A DNA stretch of 64,000 nucleotides from Clostridia bacterium (GCA_902812385.1 CADDZD010000001.1:62001-126000), one strand, 5' to 3'; counted from the first letter of the stretch, positions 1 through 9,237 are shown. Translations and numbers: made by a program. The notes: a model not told the origin generated them from the sequence alone.

Positions 1-749
1 AGGTCCTCGCCGAGAGCAAGCCGTATTTTGGCTTCCAGATCTGAAAAGACTTGTGGTTCATCTGCTGCAACCTGAAGAACAATATGGACCTCACCGCCTC
101 GGGGCAGATAGTTGAATTTTGCCGAGGTATTCCGTGCTTCAGCTAAAACATCTTTTAATCTCTGCAATACTACTGTTTCACCAATACCACATACCTTGAA
201 GCAGCGGGTTAGATACGTTATCTGCGGCGGGAAATTGCGCAGGAGGAAAGGCTTTACTTCATTTAAGAACATTTGTCGGAGCTCTTCAGGAGGGCCTGGT
301 AGGGCGACGATTATTTTGGAATTATGAGTGACAATTATACCCGCCGCGGTCCCCAGGGCGTTCGGCACCGTCAGAGCCCCGTAAGGCAGATAGGCCTGGT
401 TGATATTGGAAGGAGGTGTTTCTCTCCCCCGCTTTTTAAAGAAGGACTGGATTTCTTCCCAGAGTTCGCTGCGAAATTCAAGAGGCATCTGAATTGACTC
501 GGCAATGGCATCCCTTGTCACGTCATCCGGTGTAGGGCCTAACCCCCCTGTCACAATAATCAGTTCCGCCCTGGTCAGGGCATCGCAAATAGCACCCTTA
601 ATCTCTTCCAGGTTGTCCCGTACTGTGTTCAGCCTGATGATTTCGTAACCCCAGCTCATCACCTGACTGACAAGAAAGGGGGTTGTGGTGTTCTCAACAG
701 CCCCCTTGAGTAATTCGCTTCCAGTTGCAATAATCTCCACCTTTGTCAT
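1..749 (-). CDS. cinA: CinA-like protein, N-terminal part (cut by left window edge)
   Basis: I translated this stretch directly; it runs off the left edge, so only about 249 N-terminal residues are visible. The family combines an N-terminal molybdopterin-binding-like (MoCF) domain, known in CinA as a pyrophosphatase/ADP-ribose-binding-type module, with a C-terminal nicotinamide-nucleotide amidase domain; only the first is in the window. Visible signatures are an early ATGSELL segment, GGLGPTPDD at about residues 68-76, PNALGTAAG and LPGPPEE. The ATG at 749-747 has AAGGA about nine bases upstream. It follows the FtsH-like gene by 23 bases in the same direction. In Bacillota cinA usually sits with pgsA and recA; pgsA is not next to it here. 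The C-terminal half cannot be judged. Confidence 0.93.
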   Translation of the reverse strand, partial: MTKVEIIATGSELLKGAVENTTTPFLVSQVMSWGYEIIRLNTVRDNLEEIKGAICDALTRAELIIVTGGLGPTPDDVTRDAIAESIQMPLEFRSELWEEIQSFFKKRGRETPPSNINQAYLPYGALTVPNALGTAAGIIVTHNSKIIVALPGPPEELRQMFLNEVKPFLLRNFPPQITYLTRCFKVCGIGETVVLQRLKDVLAEARNTSAKFNYLPRGGEVHIVLQVAADEPQVFSDLEAKIRLALGED

Positions 750-772
750 AGCGATTCAGTCCTTATGACAGT

Positions 773-2263
773 TTAATTTAATACCTGCCTGTTCTCCTGG
801 TCCAAGCGCTGGCGCAGGGCGTTTCCCCCGATGTACTCTTCTTCCAGCAATACCTGGGCAACCTCCTGGAGAACCTCCAGACGGGCCGTAAGGATCTCCT
901 CGACAGCCTTTTCCTGCCGGCGGATGATCTCTTGGATGGTATCATGTAATACATCCTTTGATAGCCCTTCTTCCCATATAACTCCCAGAGGAGAAAGCCC
1001 TGCCGTCACGATTTGCCTGGCCAACTGGACAGCCTGCTGGAAATCGCTTGAGGAACCTGTGCTTTGGGAACCCAGTAAGATGTTTTCAGCTCCTGCTCCT
1101 GCAAGGAACACCTGAATTTGTTTTTCAAGGTAATCCCTCGTATACAAGTAGAGATCGTCTTCAGGGATTTGACGCATATATCCCAGGGCCTTCCCCCGTG
1201 TGGTAACTGTGATGTGGGAAACGGAACCGGGTCGCAGTACCTCGCTCACAATGGCGTGTCCCGTTTCGTGCACGGCAATCCGGTAAAGCTCATCCTTACT
1301 TGGCTTGCGATCAAGCTTCTCACCCATCATCACCTTGTCAACTGCTTCTTTAAAATGTCGCTGATGGATGTAAGGGGACTCTTCTCTTAATGCCAGAATA
1401 GCTGCTTCGTTGGTAACGCTCTCAAGGTGCGCACCTGAAAAACCGAAGGTTTCCTGGGCAATCTTATCGAGATCGACGTCATCAGCCAGGGGCTTGTTTC
1501 GGCAGTGCAGCTTGAGAATCTGGTATCGCCCGGCTTTATCGGGCAAATCGACACGAACCAGGCGATCGAAACGTCCCGGCCGCAGCAACGCCGGATCCAG
1601 CATATCATCCCTGTTAGTGGCGCCGATAACGAGAATTTTGACCCGATCATCACTGCGCAGCCCGTCCATTTCTACGAGTAACTGGTTTAAGGTCTGGTCG
1701 TATTCCAGGTGCCCGGTGTTGCTCCCTCTACGGTTTCCTAAAACGTCTATCTCATCAATGAAGATGATTGCACCGTTCTTTTTTTCACGCACCGCACGTT
1801 CCTTTGCCGTCTTGAAAAGCTGTCTCACACGCTGTGCCCCTACGCCGGCGTAAACCTCAATGAACTCGCTTCCCGAAGTGGCCAAAAACAAAGAATGGGT
1901 ATACGCCGCAGCTGCTTTGGCCAGCAGGGTTTTTCCGGTCCCCGGTGGTCCGGTCAGCAGAATGCCTTTCAGGGGACGAATCCCCATTTCGGCGATCTGC
2001 CTGGCATGGATCACAAAATCCAGGGCCTCCTTAAGTTCTTGTTTTGCCGATGCCTGTCCACCGACATCGTCAAAAGTGAAGTTCACCTGCTGAACGTATC
2101 CTGAAAAATTGGCGGAACTGCCCGGCAGGCCTTTCTTATCGATCAGGATATAGAGGAAGAAACCCAGACCCCCCATTAAAAGGAGCGGCAGGACATTGTA
2201 TCCGAGTATCACGAGGAAGATCAACGCTGCTATGGATGTTCCCAAGAATAATTCTTTAATCAA
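773..2263 (-). CDS. FtsH-like membrane AAA+ zinc metalloprotease (M41), short divergent form
   Basis: 496-residue membrane-anchored ATP-dependent protease. Residues about 5-41 form two hydrophobic segments with almost no extracytoplasmic domain between them, unlike classical FtsH (600+ residues). The AAA+ module has Walker A GPPGTGKT at 105-112, Walker B IIFIDEID around 166-173 and an arginine-finger region RPGRFDR near 228-234. The peptidase domain has HETGH at 332-336, and STGSSSD supplies an Asp (407) at the place of the third zinc ligand, so it should be active. It overlaps the upstream 185-residue membrane-protein gene by ATGA (2260-2263), which implies translational coupling. It is probably not the housekeeping ftsH, which normally lies near tilS/hpt; its substrates are unknown. 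It occupies the position where pgsA is expected. Confidence 0.9.
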   Translation of the reverse strand: MIKELFLGTSIAALIFLVILGYNVLPLLLMGGLGFFLYILIDKKGLPGSSANFSGYVQQVNFTFDDVGGQASAKQELKEALDFVIHARQIAEMGIRPLKGILLTGPPGTGKTLLAKAAAAYTHSLFLATSGSEFIEVYAGVGAQRVRQLFKTAKERAVREKKNGAIIFIDEIDVLGNRRGSNTGHLEYDQTLNQLLVEMDGLRSDDRVKILVIGATNRDDMLDPALLRPGRFDRLVRVDLPDKAGRYQILKLHCRNKPLADDVDLDKIAQETFGFSGAHLESVTNEAAILALREESPYIHQRHFKEAVDKVMMGEKLDRKPSKDELYRIAVHETGHAIVSEVLRPGSVSHITVTTRGKALGYMRQIPEDDLYLYTRDYLEKQIQVFLAGAGAENILLGSQSTGSSSDFQQAVQLARQIVTAGLSPLGVIWEEGLSKDVLHDTIQEIIRRQEKAVEEILTARLEVLQEVAQVLLEEEYIGGNALRQRLDQENRQVLN

Positions 2264-2817
2264 ATTCCTCCACCTCCCTGACCGTAGTTCTTTTCATTAT
2301 CCGCTAACTGGGGTGAGCGCTGGATCACTTCATAGAGATAACCCTGCCTGTCTCGCAACTGGAGATAGATATTATATGAATCTACAGTCACCCGGTAATC
2401 CACGTGATTCGCCTCTGCGAGATTTTGAACCGACCGATGCATTTTTTGAAAACTGCCCGTAGCAATTGCCTCTTGAATGGCAAACTGGCTGTTTTCATAT
2501 ATCTCCGTTAGCTTGGGCGTGCGCCGGTCAAGGAAAACAATCTGGTAATCTGTTCCCAACTCTTGGCGAACTATTTTTTCTACTTTCTGGTAAACTGTCT
2601 GGAGATCATCAATCTCCGATGTACTGATGTATACCGTAGGAGGTTGTTCTTGTTTGGCGATTCTCAATTCATCGACTTTAACAACACTGGCGATCTTTTC
2701 TTTAACGCTTTCTTTTACATAATACTTCTCATATAAATACTGACCACTCAGCATTAAGCCAAGGCTGATGATCAGCGCAATTACTACCGTTGTGATATTT
2801 AATTGTCGCACAGGCAT
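2260..2817 (-). CDS. Membrane-anchored protein of unknown function
   Basis: 185 residues that I do not recognise. Residues about 8-29 form one transmembrane segment followed by a basic/charged region, so the bulk is either extracytoplasmic or cytoplasmic depending on topology. The body is soluble alpha/beta-like sequence and the C-terminus ends in a Gly-rich tail (GQGGGG). The ATG at 2817 follows a very strong ribosome binding site (GGAGGGGG, about 3 bases away). Its stop overlaps the start of the FtsH-like protease by ATGA, suggesting the two proteins are made in fixed ratio and may work together, for example as partner or adaptor (inference). An extended -10 promoter lies just upstream. Confidence 0.75.
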   Translation of the reverse strand: MPVRQLNITTVVIALIISLGLMLSGQYLYEKYYVKESVKEKIASVVKVDELRIAKQEQPPTVYISTSEIDDLQTVYQKVEKIVRQELGTDYQIVFLDRRTPKLTEIYENSQFAIQEAIATGSFQKMHRSVQNLAEANHVDYRVTVDSYNIYLQLRDRQGYLYEVIQRSPQLADNEKNYGQGGGGI

Positions 2818-2843
2818 ACTCCCCCTCCTTCTCCATGCCCAAA

Positions 2844-2852
2844 ATTATACCA
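2844..2852 (-). promoter_or_regulatory. Extended -10 sigma-A promoter for the membrane protein/FtsH-like/cinA unit
   Basis: Reading the minus strand there is TGG followed by a perfect TATAAT (plus-strand 2844-2849), an extended -10 element. No convincing -35 box is present, as is common for this class. The start codon at 2817 lies about 27 bases downstream of the -10, giving a very short leader. This separates the unit from rimO. Confidence 0.6.
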
Positions 2853-2916
2853 CAGCTTGGCTCTCTTTCTGATATGAAAGCATTGGAAATTGCAGCAGAG
2901 GAGGAGACTTTTTGGC

Positions 2917-4221
2917 TTAACGCTCTATGGTGCCTGTTAGATCAAAGGTATATGCATGCCCGATAGTCACGTTTATAAAATTGCCGGGACGGAGACCCTC
3001 ACCCTTAACGATGATTTTTGGGTCAATGTCGGGGGCTTCCCTGTAACTCCTGCCGGCAAACACGCTTTCACCCAGCTTCTTTTCAATCAGAACGCAGAGA
3101 TTCTTTCCCACTGCTGCCTCGTTTTTTCTTCGGGAGATCGAGCGTTGTAGCTTCAAAATTTCCCTGCGTCTTCTCCTTTTCTCAAAGAATGACACCGTTT
3201 CTTTTTCCCGGTATGAGCGCGTACCTTCCTCGTGATAGTATGGGAAAACTCCCAGTCTATCGAACTGGGCCTTTTTAACGAATTCAAGGAGTTCTTGAAA
3301 AGCCTGTTCGTCTTCTCCGGGGAAACCCGTCATCAGTGTCGTTCTTAACACCAAACCGGGTATTTGTGACCGGAGGGAAGCGATTAGTTCAAGATACTCA
3401 GCGGCGTCTCCTTTTCTCCCCATTTTCCTGAGTACTTTGCTGCTGGCGTGCTGTATGGGAATATCGAGATAACGGCAGATTTTAGGTTCGTGCTGAATTG
3501 TATCAATCAGTTCCGGCGTTATAGATGATGGGTTTAAATAAAGTATCCTGATCCATTGCAGATCGGGGATCCTGGCTAACTCTTTTAAGACAACCGCAAG
3601 GGAAAGGTTACCCGCAAGGTCTTTCCCATAGGCTCCGGTATCCTGTGCTACCAGTATAAGCTCTTTCACACCGCTGGCTACCAGTGTTGAGGCCTCGTGC
3701 CAGATCTCGTCAAGCGGCCTGCTTTTGAGACGGCCTCTCAGACTCGGTATGAGGCAGTAGGCACAGGAATGGGAACACCCCTCTGCTATTTTAAGGTAGG
3801 CGGTAAACGGTGGAGTAGTCAAAAGCCTTGGGGAATCATCAGGCGCTTTGCTTATTTTTTCTTGATGATAGGCTTTATAAAGGTAGTCAAGCACTTTATG
3901 GGGGGTATTGACTCCTAACCACAGGTCGACTTCAGGGATTTTTTCTGTTAATTCAGCAACGCCGTAGCGCTGCGTTAAACAACCCATCACGATAAGGTGC
4001 CGGCATTTACCACTTTTTTTCAGCTCAACGCACTGTAAGATCTCGTCAAGCGCCTCCTGAACGGCCGGTCTTATAAAGCCACAGGTATTAATGATGATAA
4101 TTTCAGCTTCCTCAAGGGAGGATGTTATGACGTATCCCTTTGATGCTAAGAGACCTAGGACGTTTTCGCTATCAACAAGGTTTTTAGGGCAGCCCAAACT
4201 AACCATACCGACGAGCTTCAT
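2917..4221 (-). CDS. rimO: Ribosomal protein S12 methylthiotransferase RimO
   Basis: Radical-SAM enzyme that adds a methylthio group to a conserved aspartate of ribosomal protein S12. From the chosen start it has 434 residues: an MTTase domain with cluster ligands Cys11, Cys47 and Cys81 (GCPKN, NTCGF, MGC), the radical-SAM CxxxCxxC at 149/153/156 (CSHSCAYC), and a C-terminal TRAM region ending in TFDLTGTIER. The reading frame is open for 39 more codons upstream, but that stretch overlaps rodZ and is not RimO-like; ATG at 4221 has GAAAGG upstream and starts MKLVGMVSLGCPKN as the family does. It lies 13 bases after the rodZ-like stop, so the two are co-transcribed. Confidence 0.95.
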   Translation of the reverse strand: MKLVGMVSLGCPKNLVDSENVLGLLASKGYVITSSLEEAEIIIINTCGFIRPAVQEALDEILQCVELKKSGKCRHLIVMGCLTQRYGVAELTEKIPEVDLWLGVNTPHKVLDYLYKAYHQEKISKAPDDSPRLLTTPPFTAYLKIAEGCSHSCAYCLIPSLRGRLKSRPLDEIWHEASTLVASGVKELILVAQDTGAYGKDLAGNLSLAVVLKELARIPDLQWIRILYLNPSSITPELIDTIQHEPKICRYLDIPIQHASSKVLRKMGRKGDAAEYLELIASLRSQIPGLVLRTTLMTGFPGEDEQAFQELLEFVKKAQFDRLGVFPYYHEEGTRSYREKETVSFFEKRRRRREILKLQRSISRRKNEAAVGKNLCVLIEKKLGESVFAGRSYREAPDIDPKIIVKGEGLRPGNFINVTIGHAYTFDLTGTIER

Positions 4222-4234
4222 GCTGTATACCTTT

Positions 4235-4960
4235 CTATCCAGTTTTGCGGAATTCTTTATCGACCACATCGCCATGCTGGCCCAGTGGAGGCAACTTTTT
4301 GCCGTTGTATATGACCTGTACGCCTCCGGCATTGCCAAGTCGTAGGGTGATAGAATTTTTTGCCTGATACTTTTGGGTCATTCCCGGGTAAAGCATTCCA
4401 GCAAACTTTTCTATCCCATCTGCGGTAACCCGAACCCAGCATTTTTCGGTTGCAATAAGTTCAATTTTAATAAGTTGTGGTTTTTGGGTTTTAATATTGG
4501 TATTGGTTACTTGGCTCTGCAACCGATTGGGCGGTTCCGGTGTACGGGAGGTATCTCCCTTTAAAAAGCCAAAAATAATGGCTAATATTATTAACATCAC
4601 TACTACAATACTCGTAATTATGAGGCTTAAACCTTTTCTTTTTGATAGAGCGTCGGATAATAGTCCTTCATCTGTCTCTGGTGATGGCTGTGATTCCTCC
4701 TGGTATGGTGAGGAAGTTACAGTATCGCTCGTTTTTATTTGCGATTTATAGCTATTGACAATCTGGTCTGCATCAAGCTCGAGGAAGCGGGCGTAGTTGC
4801 GGAGGAATCCTAAAACATAGGCCTCACCCGGTATTTCCTTGAAATCTTCGGACTCTAAAGCGGCCAGGTATTTTGTCCGGATTTTTGTTTCATTTTCAAC
4901 GTCGGATAAAGAGAGCCCCTTCTTTTCCCTTGCTTCCCTTAGGATTTCTCCAATACTCAT
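4235..4960 (-). CDS. rodZ: RodZ-like helix-turn-helix membrane protein
   Basis: 241 residues. Residues about 1-68 form an XRE/RodZ-type helix-turn-helix domain (GEILREAREKKGLSLSDVE). A charged linker and one transmembrane segment follow at about 110-132, then a C-terminal extracytoplasmic DUF4115-type domain. RodZ links MreB filaments to the cell-wall elongation machinery, with the HTH domain binding MreB in the cytoplasm. The location next to ftsK and rimO matches B. subtilis ymfM. The ATG at 4960 follows a run of seven G residues five bases upstream. The internal linker is short, as in other Bacillota members. Confidence 0.88.
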   Translation of the reverse strand: MSIGEILREAREKKGLSLSDVENETKIRTKYLAALESEDFKEIPGEAYVLGFLRNYARFLELDADQIVNSYKSQIKTSDTVTSSPYQEESQPSPETDEGLLSDALSKRKGLSLIITSIVVVMLIILAIIFGFLKGDTSRTPEPPNRLQSQVTNTNIKTQKPQLIKIELIATEKCWVRVTADGIEKFAGMLYPGMTQKYQAKNSITLRLGNAGGVQVIYNGKKLPPLGQHGDVVDKEFRKTG

Positions 4961-5015
4961 GACAGCCCCCCCACATAACTCAACAATACAACAACAGGCT
5001 TTATTGAACGGTTTA

Positions 5016-6071
5016 TTATAATAAATAATTATTCGGCGTTTTCTTTATTTTGAATTTTCCAGGCAAGGTCTCACCGGTGGTTCTGGAACCCATGGCACGG
5101 CGGATAGCTAAGCGAAACCCCAAACCTGAGGCCAGTCCACCGGCAATTCCTGCATTAATACTTAAATCAGACTGTACCGGCTGGAGCGGGGTATTGGGAA
5201 GGCACACGATTTCCTCTTTTGTTGCAAGGATCAGGCCCTGTTCACCCATCATCACAACCAGGGCACGCAGCCCTTCTTCAATTATGTTGCGGCATATGGG
5301 GAAATATCCTTCAGGTTCCGTTCCCAAGGTATGCCCCGCCAGTATTTCTAATTCCTGACATTGACAGACGAGAAACATCTCTGAATAGCTGAAAAAACCT
5401 TTCTCTTTATACCAGACTAGTGGACGCCCTGCTATCGAACTCATGATATTATATTGTTTGATTTTTTCTGCAAGATATTTTATTTGTGGGAGAGAAAGGG
5501 TACCGTCAATTAACAATACCCTGGTGTTTTTTATAATATCTTCCTTGGACGCAAAGTATCTTTCATTAATGCATTCAATTACATCCATTTCCTCGACGGA
5601 GGAAATGGTCTGCTCTCCATTTCTGACAATGACGCGCTTGGCGGTTGGAAAGTCTTTACTGCGAATGATGTGTTGTGCTTTAATCCCTTTTTGAAGCAAG
5701 TGGTTGTGTATTTGATCACCTATTTCATCTTGTCCCAGAACGGTTAACAGAATTGGCTCTGCCCCAAACTTGAGGAGTTCCAGGGCAAGCCGGTAGCCCA
5801 ACCCCTGGTAAGAAACATCCACTTTGCCCGAAGTTTTAAAGGGATCTGAGCATACCTCTAGCCAGGTTTTCCCTATCACAACAACCCCGCTCCGCTCATC
5901 AAAAATGTAACCCCTTCCAAGAATATAACCTTTCTTCATCAGGTTTGAGATATGCACAGCAGCAGCAGAGCGGGAGATATTCATTCTTGCTGCCAGTTCG
6001 TCCTGGGAGATCATGGGATCTTTTTTCAAGCAGTCCAAGATTTCTTTTTCTCTTTTCGTAATGTTGTTCAT
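5016..6071 (-). CDS. Winged-helix/PfkB-fold regulator with degenerate kinase active site
   Basis: 351 residues. Residues 1-57 form a winged helix-turn-helix of the kind fused to ribokinase-like proteins (TKREKEILDCLKK then SQDELAARMNISRS). Residues about 60-330 follow the PfkB/ribokinase fold: YQGLGYRLALELLKFGA resembles the substrate-binding GG region, and VVMMGEQGLILA the ATP-side strand. The catalytic GAGD signature is replaced by NAGI at 306-309, so the catalytic Asp is Ile and kinase activity is unlikely. I infer a sensor-regulator that kept sugar or nucleoside binding. A promoter and an inverted repeat lie directly upstream, suggesting autoregulation. It occupies the place of the GntR regulator that follows spoIIIE in B. 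subtilis. Confidence 0.8.
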   Translation of the reverse strand: MNNITKREKEILDCLKKDPMISQDELAARMNISRSAAAVHISNLMKKGYILGRGYIFDERSGVVVIGKTWLEVCSDPFKTSGKVDVSYQGLGYRLALELLKFGAEPILLTVLGQDEIGDQIHNHLLQKGIKAQHIIRSKDFPTAKRVIVRNGEQTISSVEEMDVIECINERYFASKEDIIKNTRVLLIDGTLSLPQIKYLAEKIKQYNIMSSIAGRPLVWYKEKGFFSYSEMFLVCQCQELEILAGHTLGTEPEGYFPICRNIIEEGLRALVVMMGEQGLILATKEEIVCLPNTPLQPVQSDLSINAGIAGGLASGLGFRLAIRRAMGSRTTGETLPGKFKIKKTPNNYLL

Positions 6072-6091
6072 GCCTGATATTTCCTGTACTT

Positions 6092-6122
6092 AACAATGTT
6101 TAAGGTGATATTAAATATTGTT
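6092..6122. promoter_or_regulatory. Inverted repeat, candidate operator of the winged-helix/PfkB gene
   Basis: Two 12-base arms, AACAATGTTTAA (6092-6103) and TTAAATATTGTT (6111-6122), are reverse complements at 11 of 12 positions and separated by 7 bases. They lie between the predicted promoter and the start codon at 6071. No U-tract follows on either strand, so this is not an intrinsic terminator. The natural candidate binder is the winged-helix protein encoded just downstream (inference). Confidence 0.55.
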
Positions 6123-6132
6123 CGTTTTCGCC

Positions 6133-6162
6133 ATAATAAAATCCTGCTTAATTACCTGCCAA
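6133..6162 (-). promoter_or_regulatory. Sigma-A promoter for the winged-helix/PfkB gene
   Basis: Minus-strand TTGGCA (-35, plus 6157-6162), an 18-base spacer and TATTAT (-10, plus 6133-6138). The -35 box overlaps the ftsK stop region (stop at 6152-6154). The predicted start near 6126 places the inverted repeat at roughly +4 to +34. Confidence 0.65.
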
Positions 6163-8359
6163 AGTATCTGTAAAATTGTTCCGGAGTCATTAATACTCCC
6201 CGGGGTTTAGCCCCTTCGTAGGGCCCCACCACACCCTTTTCCTCAAGAATATCCATAATCCTGGCTGCCCTGGAATAACCTACCCGGAAACGGCGTTGGA
6301 TTAACGAAACAGAGGCGTGTCCCACCTCCATCACCAGCCTTGCCGCATCGCGAAAGAGTGGATCGCCGAAATCATCTTGCTGCGGCGCAGCCTCTTCTTC
6401 AACGGAAAAATCAGAAATGTATAATGGCGTACCCTGTTTGACTATATAAGCAACAATGTCCTCGACTTCGCTCTCAGTAACCAGTGCGCCCTGCACCCTG
6501 ATCGGTTTAATCGCTCCTACTGGAAGGAAGAGCATGTCTCCTTTGCCCAGCAGTTTCTCCGCTCCATTTAAGTCAAGGATGGTACGGGAATCCGTCTGGG
6601 ACGAAACTGCAAAGGCGATTCTAGAAGGGATATTCGCTTTGATTACGCCTGTGATCACGTCGACTGAAGGCCGTTGAGTCGCAACAACCAGATGAATTCC
6701 AGCGGCACGAGCCATCTGTGCAAGCCGGCAGATGGCGTCTTCTACTTCAACAGGAGCAATCATCATAAGATCGGCCAACTCGTCTATAACTACCACAATA
6801 AAAGGAAGAGGCCGGTAATTGTTCTGATCTCCGGAGCACAAATGAGAGTTGTAACGGGTGATGTCACGCACTCCCAGTGAAGCGAACAATTCATAGCGGT
6901 TTTCCATCTCGTTCACGACCCACTTTAATGCCGACGCTGCCTTCTTGGGATCAGTCACCACAGGAGCGATTAAATGCGGGATACCATTATAAGTTATCAA
7001 CTCAACCATTTTGGGGTCGATCATCAAAAACTTGACCTCGTTAGGGGTAGCCTTGAATAGAATACTGCAGATGATCGTGTTTAAACACACGCTTTTACCA
7101 GAACCGGTGGCTCCTGCAAGAAGAAGGTGCGGCATTTTCACTAAATCAGTAACGATCGGATTTCCGCCTATGTCTTTTCCTAAAGCTACGGTAAGCTTTG
7201 ATGCCGCTTCCTGGAATTCGGTGCTTTCCAAAATATCCCTCAGGTAGACGATGGCCACTTCCTTATTCGGCACTTCAATTCCGAGAGCTGCCTTGCCGGG
7301 AATAGGTGCTTCAATCCGAACATCGGGGGCCGCCAGGCTCAGGGCGATGTCGTCTGCTAGACGGACAATTTTGCTGACTTTAATGCCTGGAGCCGGCTGG
7401 ATTTCGTACCTTGTAATTGCAGGGCCAAGGTGAACCTGGCTGACGGATACCTTTACACCGAAACTCTCCAAGGTCTCCTCAAGAATGCGCACATTTTCTA
7501 TGATTTCTTTATTCAGGCGGTTGCTTCTGACTTTTAAGGGACGTGTTAGCAGGGATAGTGGGGGCAAACTATAGCTCTGCGGTGTGTCAGAAGAACTTTT
7601 TGCCGGATCCTGTTCTTTCTCTGGGTCTGTTTGAACTGGTTGCGGCTTGCTTTCTTCCCTGTTACTCACTTCAGCCTCTGTGTTGTAGTTAATAATGACG
7701 GGAACAGAGGATTCCTCCTCCCTGTTAATGTTTCTTTTTATTTCTTGTTTTGGTTCGGTTTCTTCCTCGATAAAGAGGAAATCCGTCAGTTTCGTTTTTA
7801 CGTAGAAACCAGCCTTTCTGCACCCGTTGCCGATATACTTGAATATTTTGCGTATTGGGATACCTGTTAGCATCACGAGATCAATAATACATAAAGTGAT
7901 CAACAGAACAAGAGTACCGATGGGGGCAAAGAGGTAAACTGCAGACATGCTTAACAGTGCGCCTGCAACACCTCCCCCTGCTCCTTTTAGCCCGGCCCTC
8001 CATAAAAAACCGATAATCTCATTCCTGGGCATGTTATAAGAAGGGATAATTAGAAAGTGAAGCATTGTAACAATTACAAAAGGCAGCAAAAACACCCCGG
8101 CATTTTGCCGGTTCAGTGAGGGGGGGTTACGGTTCCAGCATAAAATCAGCCCAAAATAAACAAGTAAAATTATGGCAGCGTAGATTCCCTGCGTTCCTAA
8201 GACAAGGGTCAGGACTCGCACAAAAGCCCTCCCAACAATTCCGGTTTGGGTGAATAAACTGATAAAGAGGAAGGCTGCCAAAGCCAGCAACAACATGCCT
8301 GTTATTTCGTATTTTAAGCTCTCATTTTTTGCGGTTACCTTTCTACTTCTGCCTGCCAT
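6152..8359 (-). CDS. ftsK: DNA translocase FtsK/SpoIIIE
   Basis: Membrane-anchored ATP-driven DNA pump that clears chromosome from the division or sporulation septum. 735 residues from the ATG at 8359, which has GAGGGG about seven bases upstream; a TTG ten codons earlier is rejected because it falls in that ribosome binding region. The N-terminus has four or more hydrophobic segments (about 17-170), then a charged, proline-rich linker (about 200-265). The alpha/beta motor has Walker A GATGSGKS at 416-423 and Walker B in [14 protein letters not shown]. The C-terminal winged-helix gamma domain, which reads orienting DNA sequences, ends the protein ([18 protein letters not shown]). Context near tepA and cinA matches spoIIIE. 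Confidence 0.95.
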   Translation of the reverse strand: MAGRSRKVTAKNESLKYEITGMLLLALAAFLFISLFTQTGIVGRAFVRVLTLVLGTQGIYAAIILLVYFGLILCWNRNPPSLNRQNAGVFLLPFVIVTMLHFLIIPSYNMPRNEIIGFLWRAGLKGAGGGVAGALLSMSAVYLFAPIGTLVLLITLCIIDLVMLTGIPIRKIFKYIGNGCRKAGFYVKTKLTDFLFIEEETEPKQEIKRNINREEESSVPVIINYNTEAEVSNREESKPQPVQTDPEKEQDPAKSSSDTPQSYSLPPLSLLTRPLKVRSNRLNKEIIENVRILEETLESFGVKVSVSQVHLGPAITRYEIQPAPGIKVSKIVRLADDIALSLAAPDVRIEAPIPGKAALGIEVPNKEVAIVYLRDILESTEFQEAASKLTVALGKDIGGNPIVTDLVKMPHLLLAGATGSGKSVCLNTIICSILFKATPNEVKFLMIDPKMVELITYNGIPHLIAPVVTDPKKAASALKWVVNEMENRYELFASLGVRDITRYNSHLCSGDQNNYRPLPFIVVVIDELADLMMIAPVEVEDAICRLAQMARAAGIHLVVATQRPSVDVITGVIKANIPSRIAFAVSSQTDSRTILDLNGAEKLLGKGDMLFLPVGAIKPIRVQGALVTESEVEDIVAYIVKQGTPLYISDFSVEEEAAPQQDDFGDPLFRDAARLVMEVGHASVSLIQRRFRVGYSRAARIMDILEEKGVVGPYEGAKPRGVLMTPEQFYRYFGR

Positions 8360-8389
8360 CGTTTCACCCCTCAGATCCGTTCCTCCCAA

Positions 8390-8395
8390 ATTATA
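8390..8395 (-). promoter_or_regulatory. Possible -10 element for ftsK
   Basis: A perfect TATAAT on the minus strand in the divergent ftsK/tepA gap, 31 bases upstream of the ftsK start. The -35 region at the usual spacing is weak (TTTTCC), so this is a candidate only. No clear promoter for tepA was found in the same gap. Confidence 0.35.
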
Positions 8396-8481
8396 ACACT
8401 TCCCCGCATGGAGGAAAATGAATTATTTAGCCTTGAGAGAACATAATAAACCCAGGAAACTATTTAAGAGGGGAATGTTTT

Positions 8482-9237
8482 ATGCCGCTCGATCAAGAAC
8501 AGGAGTTTCCGGATACGACAAATCCTCAGGAGACCGGAACCCGGAAAAGAAGACGAGGGGTAAAGAAGATCGACGCCATCAAAGAATACGGCCAGACAGA
8601 TATACCGGAAACCAAATCAAATATTCATTGTCTGCCGATCGTGGGACAGATAGAAGGGCACCTGGTGCTCCCCCCGCAAAACAAAACCACGAAGTATGAG
8701 CACATCATTCCCCAATTGGTGGCAGTGGAACAAAACCCGGATATAGAGGGACTTTTGGTGATACTGAACACTGTAGGGGGGGATGTGGAGGCCGGACTTG
8801 CCATCGCAGAAATGATTGTGAGCATGTCCAAGCCGACAGTCTCTCTTGTATTGGGAGGTGGTCACTCCATCGGTGTTCCTGTTGCGGTAAGCGCGCAATA
8901 CTCCTTTATTGCAGAGACTGCCACCATGACAATCCACCCTATAAGGCTGTCAGGGCTTGTAATCGGGGTACCCCAAACATGGGAATACCTTGAAAAGATG
9001 CAGGACCGGGTGATCCATTTCGTAACGAAACACTCTAATATCACAGAGGAAGAATTCAGGCAGTTGATGTTCAGGACAGGTGAACTTGCCCGTGACATCG
9101 GTACGGTCCTGCTCGGAAATGAGGCCGTTGATGTCGGTCTCATCAACGCCGTAGGGGGGCTCAGCGCAGCGGTCAATAAAGTACAGGAATTGATTAATAG
9201 ACAGAAAGCACAAAATAAGAAAGGGAAGAAAAAATGA
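8482..9237 (+). CDS. tepA: TepA-type ClpP-fold serine protease
   Basis: 251 residues in the ClpP/crotonase fold. In B. subtilis TepA (YmfB) is linked to protein export and degradation of small acid-soluble spore proteins. Residues 1-50 are a charged N-terminal extension. The core starts around [11 protein letters not shown]. The nucleophile is probably Ser129 (GGGHSIG, equivalent to the ClpP GxASMG serine) and the base His152 (TIHPIR, equivalent to ClpP MIHQP). AGAGGGG lies about eight bases before the ATG. It overlaps ylzJ by ATGA and is the first plus-strand gene in an otherwise minus-strand window. Adjacent ftsK and rnj are the same neighbours as in B. subtilis but in opposite orientation. 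Confidence 0.92.
   Translation: MPLDQEQEFPDTTNPQETGTRKRRRGVKKIDAIKEYGQTDIPETKSNIHCLPIVGQIEGHLVLPPQNKTTKYEHIIPQLVAVEQNPDIEGLLVILNTVGGDVEAGLAIAEMIVSMSKPTVSLVLGGGHSIGVPVAVSAQYSFIAETATMTIHPIRLSGLVIGVPQTWEYLEKMQDRVIHFVTKHSNITEEEFRQLMFRTGELARDIGTVLLGNEAVDVGLINAVGGLSAAVNKVQELINRQKAQNKKGKKK

Noticed and set aside
4222-4338. N-terminal extension of RimO
   Set aside because: Overlaps the RodZ-like gene; the family N-terminus begins at 4221.
6092-6122. Inverted repeat as an ftsK terminator
   Set aside because: A/U-rich stem without a following U-run on the minus strand, and it lies downstream of a strong promoter.
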